Of a DNA stretch of 64,000 nucleotides, positions 48,901 to 60,499 are shown one piece after another; the stretch's first letter is position 1, and the number at the start of each line of letters is the position of its first letter. The notes under the pieces are model-generated. The model was not told where the DNA came from. It saw nothing but the letters and a program-made list of their open reading frames with translations, and did no database searches. A program made the position numbers and the translations under genes. Source of the stretch: Polytrichum commune (taxonomy: Eukaryota; Streptophyta; Polytrichopsida; Polytrichales; Polytrichaceae); assembly GCA_950295325.1 (NCBI GenBank), contig OX485803.1, positions 20,088,001-20,152,000 on the forward strand, written 5' to 3'.

Positions 48901-49757
48901 AACACGGGAAAACCGGTCTCGCTTTGCTCACGAGCCTTGGTAACATGAACTGGATGGCAGCGTGCTTCGGAGGTCTTGTATTGACTGACATCGACGAGGC
49001 CATAGGTAGTAGTGGAAATAACTGGGACCACCATGATTCAGCTGATACTTGCTCGACGACGACGACAACATCATCATCACCTTCCACATATCGTGCGAAA
49101 GTTGCGAAAAAATACCACCCGCCTATAGACAAAAGCTCGAGTGGTGCGGTGTTTTTTGTTTCCGTGGTGCCTGAGGACGACACGGCACTCATATACCCGT
49201 TTAAACCGGACGGGTTCGAAGACGAGGTGCTCACGTGTCCGATCATTTTGCAACCATTTGGGGTGAGCAGCCCAGAGATTGTTGTGGCGGTCACGAGGAA
49301 AGTGTATGGAGCGGATAGGTTGATAATCTTTAGCGTCGAGTTCGAGCACGACATGATCACGGAGTATCCGCGACCAAATGCCACATTTTCGTGGATAAGC
49401 GAGTCCCCGCCGTTCCTTTACCAGGAGTTGTTCATCACCCCCCAAGTTTCAAACAAACCGTTTGAATGCTCGGCCGGGAATGGGCTCATTAGCTTCAAAT
49501 CTACAGATGGGCAGCGGTTAGCTATATATGATATGTACACGGCAAGGTGGTGGATCGAAGACTTCCACAGGTATATTCCATGCAACCGGAAAGAGAAGCC
49601 GTTTCAATTGCTCGAAGTATGCTCGTGGGAGCCCAATTTTCGGCAGAGAGTTGAGTATGATTGGAGGTACATCGGCGGTAAAACAAATCCAGTAGTCGAG
49701 GTTTCTCCAGAAGAGGCTAAGCCGATTGAGCATGTAGTAGCCGCAAAGAAGAAATAG
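45947..49757 (+). CDS. three-exon gene, 756-aa F-box-associated/kelch-like protein (family uncertain)
   Basis: Exons 45947-46351, 46717-47123 and 48299-49757 join in frame (phases 0 and 2) with ACTGAG/GTTTTA, CATACAG/GAG, ATTCG/GTGTGT and GTCAG/G junctions. Exon 1 encodes an acidic N-terminus, then an aromatic segment (PWDDWDHFYKSTKEEKEFW) where an F-box would be expected, but no clear F-box. Exon 2 has propeller-like strands (GGLLVCDG, SILLVCNPVTREFMYLPPF). Exon 3 starts with an acidic proline-rich and an Arg/Ser-rich linker (RRPSRRRSSQR), then resumes the propeller (HYIVVVMGYNEEVKFDGY; GNGLISFKSTDGQRLAIYDM; TARWWIEDF). VCNPVTRE and the GLISF-type strand are typical of plant F-box-associated/kelch proteins. 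The exons are clearly GC-richer than their introns. Function unknown; a substrate-adaptor role is only an inference. Confidence 0.8.
47535..47765. repeat. dispersed repeat family D, copy 2 (intron)
   Basis: Motif order matches 17755-18021: TATTTAGTGTCACCAA, ACTAATTGT, TTTGTCATTCCTTTTAA, AATTACTGTCACTTGCCAAG, CATCCATGACAATATTTCAT. It is in intron 2 of the propeller-like gene. Confidence 0.65.
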
Positions 49758-50869
49758 ACAAAATTCACACTTGCTTGAACAATGTTTAACTTTGTGTGTG
49801 AATTGCAGTGACAGCTAAATCCACGAAGCCCCTCTATAAGTCTATTCTTCCACTCTGTTGGCGATTGCATATGAACTCCTGAGCCTCTAATATTCACTGT
49901 ACAAGTGATCCAATTCAAAAAGGCCACAAAAATTATACTTGTGTTGAGTTGTAGTTTTATTTGATTTTTGAGGAGTTTACGAAACTGAATTTTTTCAACA
50001 CACAAATATGTAACTACGTGTGAGAAAATGCTAGATTGGAAGTTTCACCAGGAGTCAATATAATATCTTCATCACAAATGAGCTCACAATCCATGTGCAA
50101 TTGATGAATGTTTTTGACCCATAACATGTTTTTGAGTTCAATGTTATAGAAATACAAAATCCTTGAAAGGAAGAGGTTTGGGAAGAGTTTGGGGAGAAAC
50201 TCACCAATGTAATGTTCGAAAAGCCACTAGATTTGTGGGTGAGACTTTTGTCTATGGGAATGATAACTTATGTCAAGAGACTAGTGCTAATCATATCATA
50301 TATTATTGTTAAGTATTTAGCCCCAAGAATTGAACCCAACACATGTTACAACAAGTGCAAACATCATGCCCTCATAACATCCACTATCAAGATGTGCACA
50401 TAGTGATACACAAAATTTCATAAACCAATAAACATGCCAACAAACCCACAAATAGGTCAAAAAATGCCTCCCCCCCCTCCCCTCGTCTTTAGTTACCCAT
50501 AGGGATCACCTAGCCTCCACCAAGAGGAAACAACACTTGTCCTATATATAGCCATGCTGAATAAACCCATTTCATGTTCTATCTATTTATTTACCTATGA
50601 TAATGCATCATAATAAACTTAAAACATCGTTGATATTTTTAATTTAACATTTCAATATCATTATTGTGTGGCACCTTGACCAACACAAGCCAGTATATTA
50701 CCCAAGCCAGTCACTTACCATCCTAACCTACACTAGAAGGACTAGAAGGAATCCTGTCCAAATCAACCCTGCAGGGTAGCAGGAATTTCATTGTAAAAGG
50801 GCACCGGTATGTGGTGGTAGTAGTCCGTCGGTGCAGTCTTGATGGCCTACTTAAAAGCCGGGTGATGCA

Positions 50870-51440
50870 CCCAATAATGCTCTTTTCAACCCCTTGGGGC
50901 TTCTGTGGGTGACGATTCCCATCCTTAGGCTAAGGGTGACACATACCCTTTGCCCATTCTACCATAATGGGTAGGGTGGATTGGGTTCTGGGTGACATTA
51001 GTTCGGTGCCCTCTTGGTAACGTGCGCCGGAGTTGGGTACTTTGTGGTGCGCACCATCTACTCGCATCAATGGACACCACAAGATGGCCACCGTTGTGGG
51101 TGCACACATGTCATTCACCTATCATGTGTTGACACGGCCCACATTGGAGTATATGGAGGGTATGACAAGTTACCCGTCCACGGGTGGTGCATACCGGTCA
51201 CCCAACAAACTGACTACGGGTGGACAAGTTGGGCGGCAAGGTGCACTAGCATAAACTGGGTTGGGTGTCGGGTCGGGTATAGGGTACCTACGGAGGTGGC
51301 ATTCGGGTACATACTCACCCACATAGTCACCACTACCGGATTTGCTTCCAATTGGCATATCCACGCATGCCACGTCAATCGACAAGTGACCAACGCGGTG
51401 GCATTCGTTACCCGTGAGTGGGTGGCGTTCAATGGGTGAG
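50870..51440. other. GC-rich island without a recognised gene
   Basis: The composition changes sharply from the AT-rich flanks. Overlapping open frames on both strands (51014-51439 plus; 50925-51432 minus) are what high GC would give by chance; none shows a domain. It joins the G-rich minisatellite to its right and may be one repeat unit or element. Confidence 0.4.
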
Positions 51441-51865
51441 GGTGGGTCGGTGTTGACTTGGGCTCGGGTGTTCGAGGGTTAGTGTTGGGTGGGCGTTATC
51501 GGTGGATGGGTTAGGGTCGGGTGGGTGTTGGGTGGGCGTCCTTGGCGATGGGTTAGTGTTGGGTGGGTGTTGGGTAGGCCTCCTCGGTAGATGGGTTAGT
51601 GTTGGGTGGGTGTTGGTGGGTGTTAGGTGGGCCTCCTCGGCGATGGGTTAGTGTTGGGTGGTTGTTGGTGGGTGTTGGGTGGGCCTCCTCGGAGATGTGC
51701 TAGTGTTGGGTGGGTGTTGGGTAGGCGTCCTCGGCGATGGGTTAGTGTCCGGTGGGTGTTGGGTGGGCGCCCTCGGTGGATGGTTTAGAGTTGAGTGGGG
51801 GTTGGGTTGGTATCCCTGGTAGATGGGTTAGTGTTAGATACATCTTCTCGGTGGATGGGTGGACA
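51440..51865. repeat. G-rich minisatellite with GGGTTAG units
   Basis: About six to seven copies of a unit of roughly 60-70 bases built from GATGGGTTAGTGTTGGGTGG, GTGTTGGGTGGGC and CTCCTCGG. The plus strand is strongly G/T-rich with many GGG runs spaced to allow G-quadruplexes. The GGGTTAG core resembles the plant telomere repeat, but it is not in telomeric tandem array form. Confidence 0.85.
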
Positions 51866-51869
51866 TTTT

Positions 51870-54485
51870 AACAACACAATCATGTGTCTTTAGCTGGTCA
51901 TTCTGTGGTTTACTTGAAAAAGAAGATGCACATATGGAAACATGGTGAAGATGTGAAAAGTGTATAGTTTATGTAAATATTTTGTGATGTTTTGTTGTTG
52001 ATTTGATGGGAGTGCTACATATATATTGAGAGTGGGATAACCATGCTTGCTCTAGGGTCCACTGAATTGGAAAGGAATAGTATTTGGAATTTAGGTGGGT
52101 GTTGAAGTTACATTGGAGGAGGAACAAGGTTTGGGCAATTGGGGAGCGGGTGCCAAAATTTTTGCTAAACCAGCAAAATAGGTGGTGAGGTTTTGCCCTC
52201 GAGATACCCAACAAAGACAAATTGTCACGCTGGTATGGTGGGCAAATTTCTTATCATCGTATGTGGGAAAACTAGGTGTACTTTACGGTTTATTATGTGA
52301 AAGGCAAGTTGGGGCTCTAAACCCTAGGTTTTCATCCCATTTACTTTACAGATTTCTCTAATAAGTTTTCAACTTCGATGTGTTAAGACTAGGGTTTTGG
52401 TAATTAGCCAAACTAGATAGTGCAATCTCTACCCTTCACTCTATTTCATTCCAAGGTTCAAAGTGTTACCCTCGTGCTCCCAGGGATCTCACTCTTCCAA
52501 AGTGTAGGGGTATATCAATGCTCGAATCTTGTGATCCGGCATCAACAAATGAAGTTGGAGCTAGGTTGCTCATACAGTTGGTGAGTTTGTTTTTGAAGCA
52601 CGACTTCAATTCTCCAATGGTTGGTCTTGGGTAGGTCACTTGGTGCATGTTTATAAGGATGTGTGGCCTAATATAGGGAGGATTAAATTTGTTTGACATA
52701 AATTTAATAAAAGACTTCCACCTAATCAAGGGTCTATTAAAAATAGATAACACTATTCAAGTATGGTAGATAGACTTCAAATATGGATTATGATTTTCTA
52801 CTATATAATAATATAGAATTTGAAGGTAAAGACCTTAGGATTGTTTTGTTTCCTCACTATGCCTTCTTTTGTGATGCATGACGATAATGTAATAATGAAC
52901 CCTAAATTTCTAGGTTTGTAAGGGATTTCACAATTGTTTGCCTGATTTTCTTGATGCAATTCCTATTCAAGCTATATTCTTGGAATGAATTACTTCATAT
53001 TGTTGCAATTGTATGGTTTTGTAATAGTATATATGCATAATGCCTTCTTGTTGTCATGTCATTGCATCACTTTTGCAATGTGCACGCTTTTGAGATAATT
53101 ACTTTTAGTTAAAAATATAGAATACCAAAGAATGCCATAACATTGGAAATATGGCTAATGGTAGGGTGGAATAAAATAGGTCATTGTAAAGAAATAAGTA
53201 ATTACAAGGAGGATTTTTTAATTTGTGCCTTGGAGGTGAATAGCCCATACACAAATATGCCTCAGCCGCACGTTATGCACAAAATCCTTATAGAGTGACA
53301 TACCTAAGCAGTTGATTATCGTGGAATCGACAAGTTAGTGTTGTGTGTCTACACTAAATATTGTAATTAGTGTCATATGGTATTTTATGTCATTGCCGTT
53401 AATTTTCTAATGACATTTCTTATGAATAAGTTTACAAGTAATGTCATCCCGAATTACTTTTAGTTCATCCAAATGCCAAATATTAAGACAAAGTTTGGTA
53501 CATATAGCACCCTAACATTTATGTAATGAAATATTGTCATTGTCACATTCTTCTTTTATACAAAATAATACAATCACAAATGCACATGTGACATTAGTCG
53601 TGTGAACTGAAAACTTTGTACATTAGAAAAGCTTTACAACTTAACAACAATATTGTGGATTGCCTATGAGCATGAGCCTATTAGAGTTTTCCCTAGGTGC
53701 CCCTTGATGAAGGTCATGTTCATATGTTTACCTTATCTAGAAAATGTTGTTTGATTAACTTCAAGTTTTCAAAATATAATATATGATATTTTAGTTCAAA
53801 TTTGTATGGTAGGATCTTAGTAAAATAGAGTCTATTTTGCTACATAACATAAATTTTCAACACTGGTGCTAGAAATACCCGAAAATGGAATGTGAAGGCT
53901 TGAGCGTTTAATTAAGGGTTAACTATGTCTTCAAACCACAATTTTGATTATCCAATGGCTATTGTCTCCAAAAGTGCCTCAATGTTGATGTTGCATGTAT
54001 GATTCTCTAGTTGTGGTGTAACTTATAAAGTAGTGGTCTTAAGTGCCTTGTTTTCTTAATCGGACCCCTGGATTTGATTTGGTGCATGGTTCAATGAGGA
54101 TCAAAGAGCAAACATCATAAGGATACATATTTCAAAGAGATTGGACTACATTTTCAAATATTGATAACTACTCTACATTCAATAATGAACCCAATTGGGA
54201 GGACATATGTATCCAATTAACCAACCACAAAACATGTGCTTTTGATAACAATAACTAATTTAAGGGAGGTTCGATTTTCAATATAGTTTTTGCAAATGTT
54301 TCATGATAGATCTGCTAATGCAACATGAGTTTCCTCATGTAAATGTAGTTGGTAGAAGTTGGAGAACATGAAAAACAAACCAGACAACACCCACAACCTC
54401 AACATGAAATTGGCAACTAAGATCACATGAGTTTTGATCGAGGTTCATGTGGGGAGTTTGTATCATGTTTTGTGGATTGCAAAGG
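51870..54485. other. intergenic, no gene seen
   Basis: AT-rich; a weak family D repeat lies at 53345-53540 and a family C core at 54085-54240. The frame at 52466-52753 (minus) shows no domain. Confidence 0.5.
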
Positions 54486-54490
54486 ATAGA

Positions 54491-55660
54491 GGTGGGTTTA
54501 CACTAAGGTCCAAGGCCAAAGAAACTTCGACATCAAGTGATCCTTTTGGGGTGAGAGCAAAATTTTGGTACCAAGGAGTTTAAACCAGGGTCCAAGGCAT
54601 GAGAAAATGAAGTGGCGCTAATAGAGTTAAACGGAAGTCACCAAAAGTGGGAACCAACACAAGATTTTTGATGGAATCTCTCATGTTTGCCATTTCCAAC
54701 ACTCATGTCAGTAACCTAAAAATAACATTTGGGAGGGAAATTGTTTTGCTTTATTTCGGGGCAAAAAAACTTTGACAACATTGAGTTCTTTCTCAAGTTT
54801 GATTCTATTTGAGGAGTACACAAATAATGAGAGGAGCTAAGAGATGCATGTGCACATAGATGGCAAAGAAAATGAGAAGATTCTTATGCCCCCTTCCCAC
54901 CTGACTTTAGTTGAGAACCAAGGTGTTTCCTAGAAACCGGGTAAAGCTCCCTCAATTATAGCGGAGACATCTGGCTATCCCAATGCACCTACAAGAACTT
55001 CCTCCGGAGATTTTCAAGTAGATTTTAGTTAAGTAGCTTTCACACATGTTCATTGTTTTATCTACCAACCAATGAATGTTGGGTAGTTTTTGTCCCATCC
55101 CGTAATGCCTTACTACTCACCTATCTTACCATCGGTTTTTGTTAATGAAGCTCCCCGTGCCCTTATAGCTAAGATTGAAAAGCAACCAATCACAAGGGCG
55201 GGAGGTGACACTTTTAAAGGTCCTACATTCTTGCCTCATGTCTAGGTACGGATGGGAGGGTTGGTGCTTGAGGCTTAAAACCTCCACTTTTAAGCCATGC
55301 CACATCATTTGCCAACTAGGCTCGGCACTAGATAATGCCGATGGTGTGAAGACCAGGTTGTTAGAACCAACTTTTAGTCTTAGTTGAAGTCAAGTGGGAA
55401 GGGGGCATTAGTTATATAAAAATAAAACATGTCGGCATTTAAAGCTCTATGAAACCCCTCCAAAACTTTCCAGTTACACTCAAATAAGGGACCATTGAGG
55501 CAATTTGACTCCAATTGATCCCCATACTTTTTAATTAACTCTAACTTTATTAATTGAGAAACCAATTTTTAAGGTTGCATACAAAAAAATAAGGTCCATT
55601 ATTTAATGAGTGTTTTGGACCCCGAGTGTTTTGAGACCTAGACCCTAATGTGAACCCACC
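54491..55660. mobile_element. non-autonomous TIR element, about 1.17 kb
   Basis: The left end GGTGGGTTTACACTAAGGTC and the right end read inward GGTGGGTTCACATTAGGGTC are matching terminal inverted repeats. An internal copy of the left motif lies at 54578 (GTTTAAACCAGGGTCCAAGG). No transposase domain is seen and no clear target duplication was found, so the superfamily is uncertain, though the ends resemble Harbinger-type elements. Confidence 0.65.
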
Positions 55661-55664
55661 CTAA

Positions 55665-56595
55665 CCATTTAAGGCCCATCTATCTTACAGGCTATCTATG
55701 CCGAACTTCCATGGTCACTTTGTGTGCTGCTCACAACCAATGAGACCGCGACACGTGGAAATTGGGGCCGGATTTGAATCCACCTGAGCACCTAAGCTTA
55801 GGGATAAGGTGGGCTTCGAGGCATGAGAAGGAATGATTCTGTGCGCCATGGAGTGAGAAATCTTGTGCTGGAAACAGGCTTCGAGGAGCATCGGAAGGAA
55901 CAGGTCAATGAGGAATCAGGATCTAAATTATGAGGTGCGTGAAGCTCGCTGAAGATGGAGCGGAGGCGGAGAGGACGAAGGAGGAGCGCTTGAAGCTCCG
56001 AATCTCAATTTCAAAACTTTCTAAGTATGAAGCCGCTTGCCAAAAAGTTGCCACAAATGTTGCCAAAATGTTGATGTCATAGGATCAAATCTCTCTCGAA
56101 ATCCTTGGTGTGGATTGATTTGGAGTGAATTCCAAACGATTTCATTGCAATGTTGCCGGTTTCTGCTTTCAGGCAGGGTGAAGGTTTACGAGAAGCGCAC
56201 AGGTTGCTGTAGCCCTCAGGAGCTTGCTGCATCAAATGGTTCATTTGGTTGCTTACATTTTTCATTTTGTCTTCCTCTTGTGACCCTTCTGTCAAGAACC
56301 AGGATCGAGGTTTTTTTTGCATTTTGGATTGCACCAAGTGCTCAATCTGATGTCTTAATTAGACGTTTCATTGATTTGCTTAGGATGTTGCAAAGTTTTG
56401 TATCAACAGACAGGGTGAAAGAAAGTTCGGATGGTAGACAGGGGTGAGAGAATTGGATATATTCAGTAACAAGCGAGTCCAGCGAACTGTGAGCTATCCT
56501 CTTCAGAGGTCACCGGAGTGGTGGTGCAGCTCGTGATTGCATCGCATCTTCTCCCCTCCTACTTGACACCATCGACACAAGCTAAGCCCTATCCC
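55665..56595. other. upstream region and probable 5' leader of the kinase gene
   Basis: Purine-rich around 55930-56000 (GGAGCGGAGGCGGAGAGGAC). The frame at 56037-56447 lacks any domain and probably is not coding. No TATA box was assigned. Confidence 0.4.
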
Positions 56596-57687
56596 ATGGC
56601 CACCAAGATGCTGGAATTCACAACAATGTCACATGTCAGAGCCACACATCACCCACATGCAGGACACGTCATCAACAAACAACACAGATTTCTCAAACCT
56701 AGGTTACCTCACCGCTTAACATTACCATTGCACCTCCAGCAGTTTTCCTCGGATTTCAACAACAAACTTTCGGGAAGATCGAATTTAAACTCATCAACCT
56801 CCTCCTCAGAGCTCCAGCTATGGGAGGAAACCTCCAATCCGAGCACCTCATTCCAGAAACCTGCAACCAGTATAACCTCAGAAGTTTCAGTCCACAGTGG
56901 CGATGGTGGAGGAGCATGGGATAAGTTACCACCATTACAACACGACATGGGAGTAACACTCATAGTTCTATTTGGCGGTTATGCATGGGTCCGACTCTTC
57001 GATTTCCTTACAAAACAGCAAATTCTCAACCAAAAGCTAAGCAGGAAGCTGGTGCACATAACATCAGGGCTACTCTTCGCATTATGCTGGCCACTCTACA
57101 GCAACTTGCCATCCGCACAATACACCGCAGCTCTCGTCCCACTAAGCAACGGCATCCGCCTTCTCATCTACGGGTTAGGGTTTCTGCGAGACGAGGGTTT
57201 AGTAAAATCTGTAAGCAGGGAAGGCGACCCCAGGGAACTGCTACGAGGACCGCTATACTATGTTATTGTATTGATTTTCAGTACTGTATTGTTCTGGCGA
57301 GACTCTCCGGTTGGAGTTCTGGTGTTAGCCATGATGTGTGGAGGTGATGGTATTGCGGATATCGTTGGCAGGAGTTTTGGATCCGTGAAGCTGCCATGGA
57401 ATAAGGATAAGAGCTATGCCGGGAGTGTTGCCATGTTCGTGTTCGGGTTTTCTGTTTCCTTTGCGTGTTTGTGGTACTTCTCTGTGCTCGGATTTTATGT
57501 GCTGGATGTTCCTGGTGTTGTGGTGCGCCTGGGGGTTGTTTCTTTGGCGGCTACTCTTGTGGAGTCGTTGCCGGTTTCTACGAAATTAGATGACAATGTG
57601 ACGGTTCCATTGACCACTGTTGTCGTGGGGATGCTTCTCTTTCCGGCAAGTTCTCCTGTTCTTGGTGTTTTCGAGAGTCCTTTCTGA
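56596..57687 (+). CDS. FOLK: farnesol/phytol kinase-like protein, chloroplastic, 363 aa
   Basis: Polyprenol kinase family (FOLK, VTE5, VTE6), integral membrane enzymes that phosphorylate farnesol or phytol with a nucleoside triphosphate, feeding isoprenoid or tocopherol metabolism. The ATG at 56596 is the first in-frame ATG; the open frame continues upstream without one. Residues 1-110 are Ser/His-rich and poor in acidic residues, as in a plastid transit peptide. The catalytic membrane domain follows: LNQKLSRKLVHITSGLLF (144-161), VSREGDPRELLRGPLYY (205-221), LAMMCGGDGIADIVGRSFG (244-262), NKDKSYAGS (269-277) and VESLPVSTKLDDNVTVPL (322-339). These blocks fit FOLK better than VTE5. About six hydrophobic segments. 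Uninterrupted by introns here. Farnesol versus phytol specificity cannot be read from the sequence. Confidence 0.9.
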   Translation: MATKMLEFTTMSHVRATHHPHAGHVINKQHRFLKPRLPHRLTLPLHLQQFSSDFNNKLSGRSNLNSSTSSSELQLWEETSNPSTSFQKPATSITSEVSVHSGDGGGAWDKLPPLQHDMGVTLIVLFGGYAWVRLFDFLTKQQILNQKLSRKLVHITSGLLFALCWPLYSNLPSAQYTAALVPLSNGIRLLIYGLGFLRDEGLVKSVSREGDPRELLRGPLYYVIVLIFSTVLFWRDSPVGVLVLAMMCGGDGIADIVGRSFGSVKLPWNKDKSYAGSVAMFVFGFSVSFACLWYFSVLGFYVLDVPGVVVRLGVVSLAATLVESLPVSTKLDDNVTVPLTTVVVGMLLFPASSPVLGVFESPF

Positions 57688-57689
57688 GA

Positions 57690-59100
57690 TAGGTAATCTT
57701 ATGGTCAGCACATTTGTTGACCATTCTTTCGAGGTATGTACAGTTCTGTTCCAATTGAGTAGTTTAGTGATACATTGTAGTAGCATGCTTTAGTTACATA
57801 CACACATTCAAATCCTTCTGCCTTGTTGGCACTTGCAAAGTGCATGACATTCACAAATAATGAAAACATGCCAATTTTGAGTTAGTTTCAGCATTTTCAA
57901 TAGGCCTATCAGCACAATTGTTGAGAATCCTTTCGAGGCATGTATAACCCTCTTCCATTTGAATAGTGCAGTGATAAATGAAAATGTCTTAGAGGGTTGG
58001 TAGCAGTGGTGCATGCATATATTTGAATTCTTCTGCTTGTTTGCACATGCGAAATGTGTTAGATTTTCACAAGCAATGAAAACATGTCAATTTTGATCTA
58101 GATCAGCATTTTTGTTGACAGTTCTTTAGAGGTGTATACAAATCTGTTCGAATTGAGTAGTTTAGAGATACACTTTAGTAGCATGCGTTTCATGCACACA
58201 TTCAAATCATCTGCCTTGTTTGCACTTGCAGAATGTATGAGAGTTTCACAGGAAATGAAAAGAGGTCAATTCTGAGCTAGTGTCAGCATTTTCAGTAGTC
58301 TTTTCTGAGATAACTATGTTCAGCACAATTGTTGATAGTTCTTTCAAGGTATGTACAAATCTGTTCCAATTGAGGTGTTTAGTGATAAACAAAAATCTCT
58401 TAGGCGATTAGCAGTGGAATTATATGCACACATTCAAATTCTTCTGCCTTGTTTGCACTTGCAAAGTGTACGAGAGTTTCACAAGAAATTAAAACATGTC
58501 AACTCTGAGCTAGTTTCAGCATTTTTGATGAGAATTCTTTCTGAGGTAACCTTATGGTTAGCACACTTTCTACCAAACTTGATTACAATGTGATGGTCGC
58601 TTTGACCACTGTCGTTATTGGGATGCTCCTTTTCCTGGCGAGTTCGCCTGTTCTGGGTGTTTCAAGAATATTTTTTGAGCAATTTCTTTCGAGGTATGTA
58701 CAAATCTGTTGGAGTTGAGTAGTGTAGAGACAATTCTCTGAGAGTTACATGCAAAGCTACATGCACACATTCAATGCACTCACAGAATGTACTAGCTTTC
58801 CTAAAAATGAAAAATGATCAATTCTGAGCTAGTTTTGGCAATTTGAGAGTTTTTTTGATGTATGTACAGATCTGTTCCAATTGAGTAGTGTAGTGATGAA
58901 CAAAAATCTCTCTGAGGGTTAGTAGCGGAGGTGCATGCACACTTTCAAATTCTTAGCCTTGTTGGCACTCGCAAAATGTACAAGATTCTCACAGGAAATG
59001 AAAACATGTCAACTCTGAGTGAGTTTATTGGAAACCCTATCTGACATGTCCATCAAAATTGTCAACAATCTTTTCTGATGTATGTACAACATAATTGGTG
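57690..59100. repeat. degenerate tandem array derived from the 3' end of the kinase gene
   Basis: About six to seven diverged units of roughly 200 bases, each with TCTTTCGAGGTATGTACA, CTGTTCCAATTGAGTAGT, AGTGATA, CACACATTCAAAT, CTTGTTTGCACTTGCA and GAAAACATGTCAA. Unit starts fall near 57720, 57920, 58110, 58330, 58680 and 58850. One unit at 58560-58680 also retains a copy of the gene's last codons (readable as STKLDYNV...ALTTVVIGMLLF...SSPVLGV), so the array grew from partial duplications of the gene end. Confidence 0.85.
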
Positions 59101-59104
59101 AAGA

Positions 59105-60495
59105 GGCATAGACTTTGAGTGAAATAATCAAGGATTACGAAATCACGTCGGAATTGATGTGCATACCAGACTTCAAATTTACTCTAATCAAGTCATTCTT
59201 GAACATTTCCATGACCTTTGGCTGAGTACCTCATGTTTGCGCTGCCTGATGCTTGTGCCAACTTCGTCTTATGAATCTTGTGTGATTTTCAGAAAGGTAT
59301 AACAAGTTCAGAGGGACATATGAATCTGTACTGTCATCAATAGGCAATCTGCACTAAAGTCCAAAAAATGGTAGGATCAATTCTACCTTGCTGCTAGGGG
59401 CCTTGAAACAGTCATGAATCATGATTGCAAAGATGCCTGTATCACAAAAACTTCTAGATTCTCGAATTCGAGATAACATCAAGGCTATGAACCAACAGCC
59501 AGTCACAGATAAACCGGTTGAACTTGAGAAACAATAAGTTAAAGTTCAAGACTTCAGGAATATCACTGGTCATTTTAGAGGAATTTAGAGAATATACCTC
59601 AAATTGAAAGCAAATCACTGAAAGATGTCACCACGTAACTGCATGGACTTGGGAACACTAGGATCTTAACCAATTTTGCTCAAAAGTCTCCCTGGACACT
59701 GCTTCAAGGTATCAATGCTCTTCAATTCAATAAGCTTAGTAGAGAGTTATTGCACAGTCTGCGGTTGATATATTAGTATCAGTCTACGAAAATAAAGTTG
59801 ATTTGCATATGTAATTACATATAATATTGCTATAAGATGATTGACCTATGTTTGGGCCAAGGATTATTGGTGTCTACATAACTCATTTATTATGAAGGTG
59901 AAAATGCGGCGAAGTATTCTATAGCCATGAAATGGATTTTCTAGATAATTTGACTCTAGAAATGACATCAGAGACCCGGAATTAGTCTAGTGAAGTTTAG
60001 TAAGAATAAATCCCCCCCCCCCCCCCAAATGCATGTAGGGAACTTATTTTTACTACACTAAATATACCAATTGGTGAGGGTGGAATCAATTCAAGTCACA
60101 CGCACAATCTAGCCAAATCTCAAAGTCACCAAGGGTTGAAACTTTTACAGAGTTATACTAAATTCATAATAACTTCTCATTTACCATAGATTTCAAGAAA
60201 GTTAGCAAGTGCTTATGATTAGTGCGTGCCACATGCTTGTTAGTAAATAGTGTCAAGTGTCAAGTGCCATCACTTTCATGCCAAGTGCTAGGTACTTTCA
60301 AAGCTTCCCAAGTCTTTTGGTGGTACTATTCCATACCATTAAGGAATTTAGTATCACCTTCGCTAGTTTCCCACCCTCACTAATTGGAATGTTTAGTGTA
60401 GACAATGATCTCTCACCAAAGGAACCTCTTGCATTCGAAAAACTCTAAAAAATTATAACTTATTTGTTTGTCGAAAACTCTTTAAGTACACAATA
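59105..60495. other. intergenic, no gene seen
   Basis: A C homopolymer run lies at 60011-60026. The short frame at 60257-60448 shows no domain. Confidence 0.5.
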
Positions 60496-60499
60496 TGAG

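Noticed and set aside
48505-49445. Several long minus-strand frames opposite exon 3 of the propeller-like gene
   Set aside because: They are shadows of the GC-rich plus-strand exon; the plus frame is longer and joins two more exons in phase.
51014-51439. 141-codon frame in the GC-rich island
   Set aside because: Competing frames of similar length exist on both strands and none has a domain; this is expected from low stop-codon density.
51440-51865. Interstitial telomere array
   Set aside because: GGGTTAG occurs once per 60-70-base unit and is not tandem, so a minisatellite describes it better.
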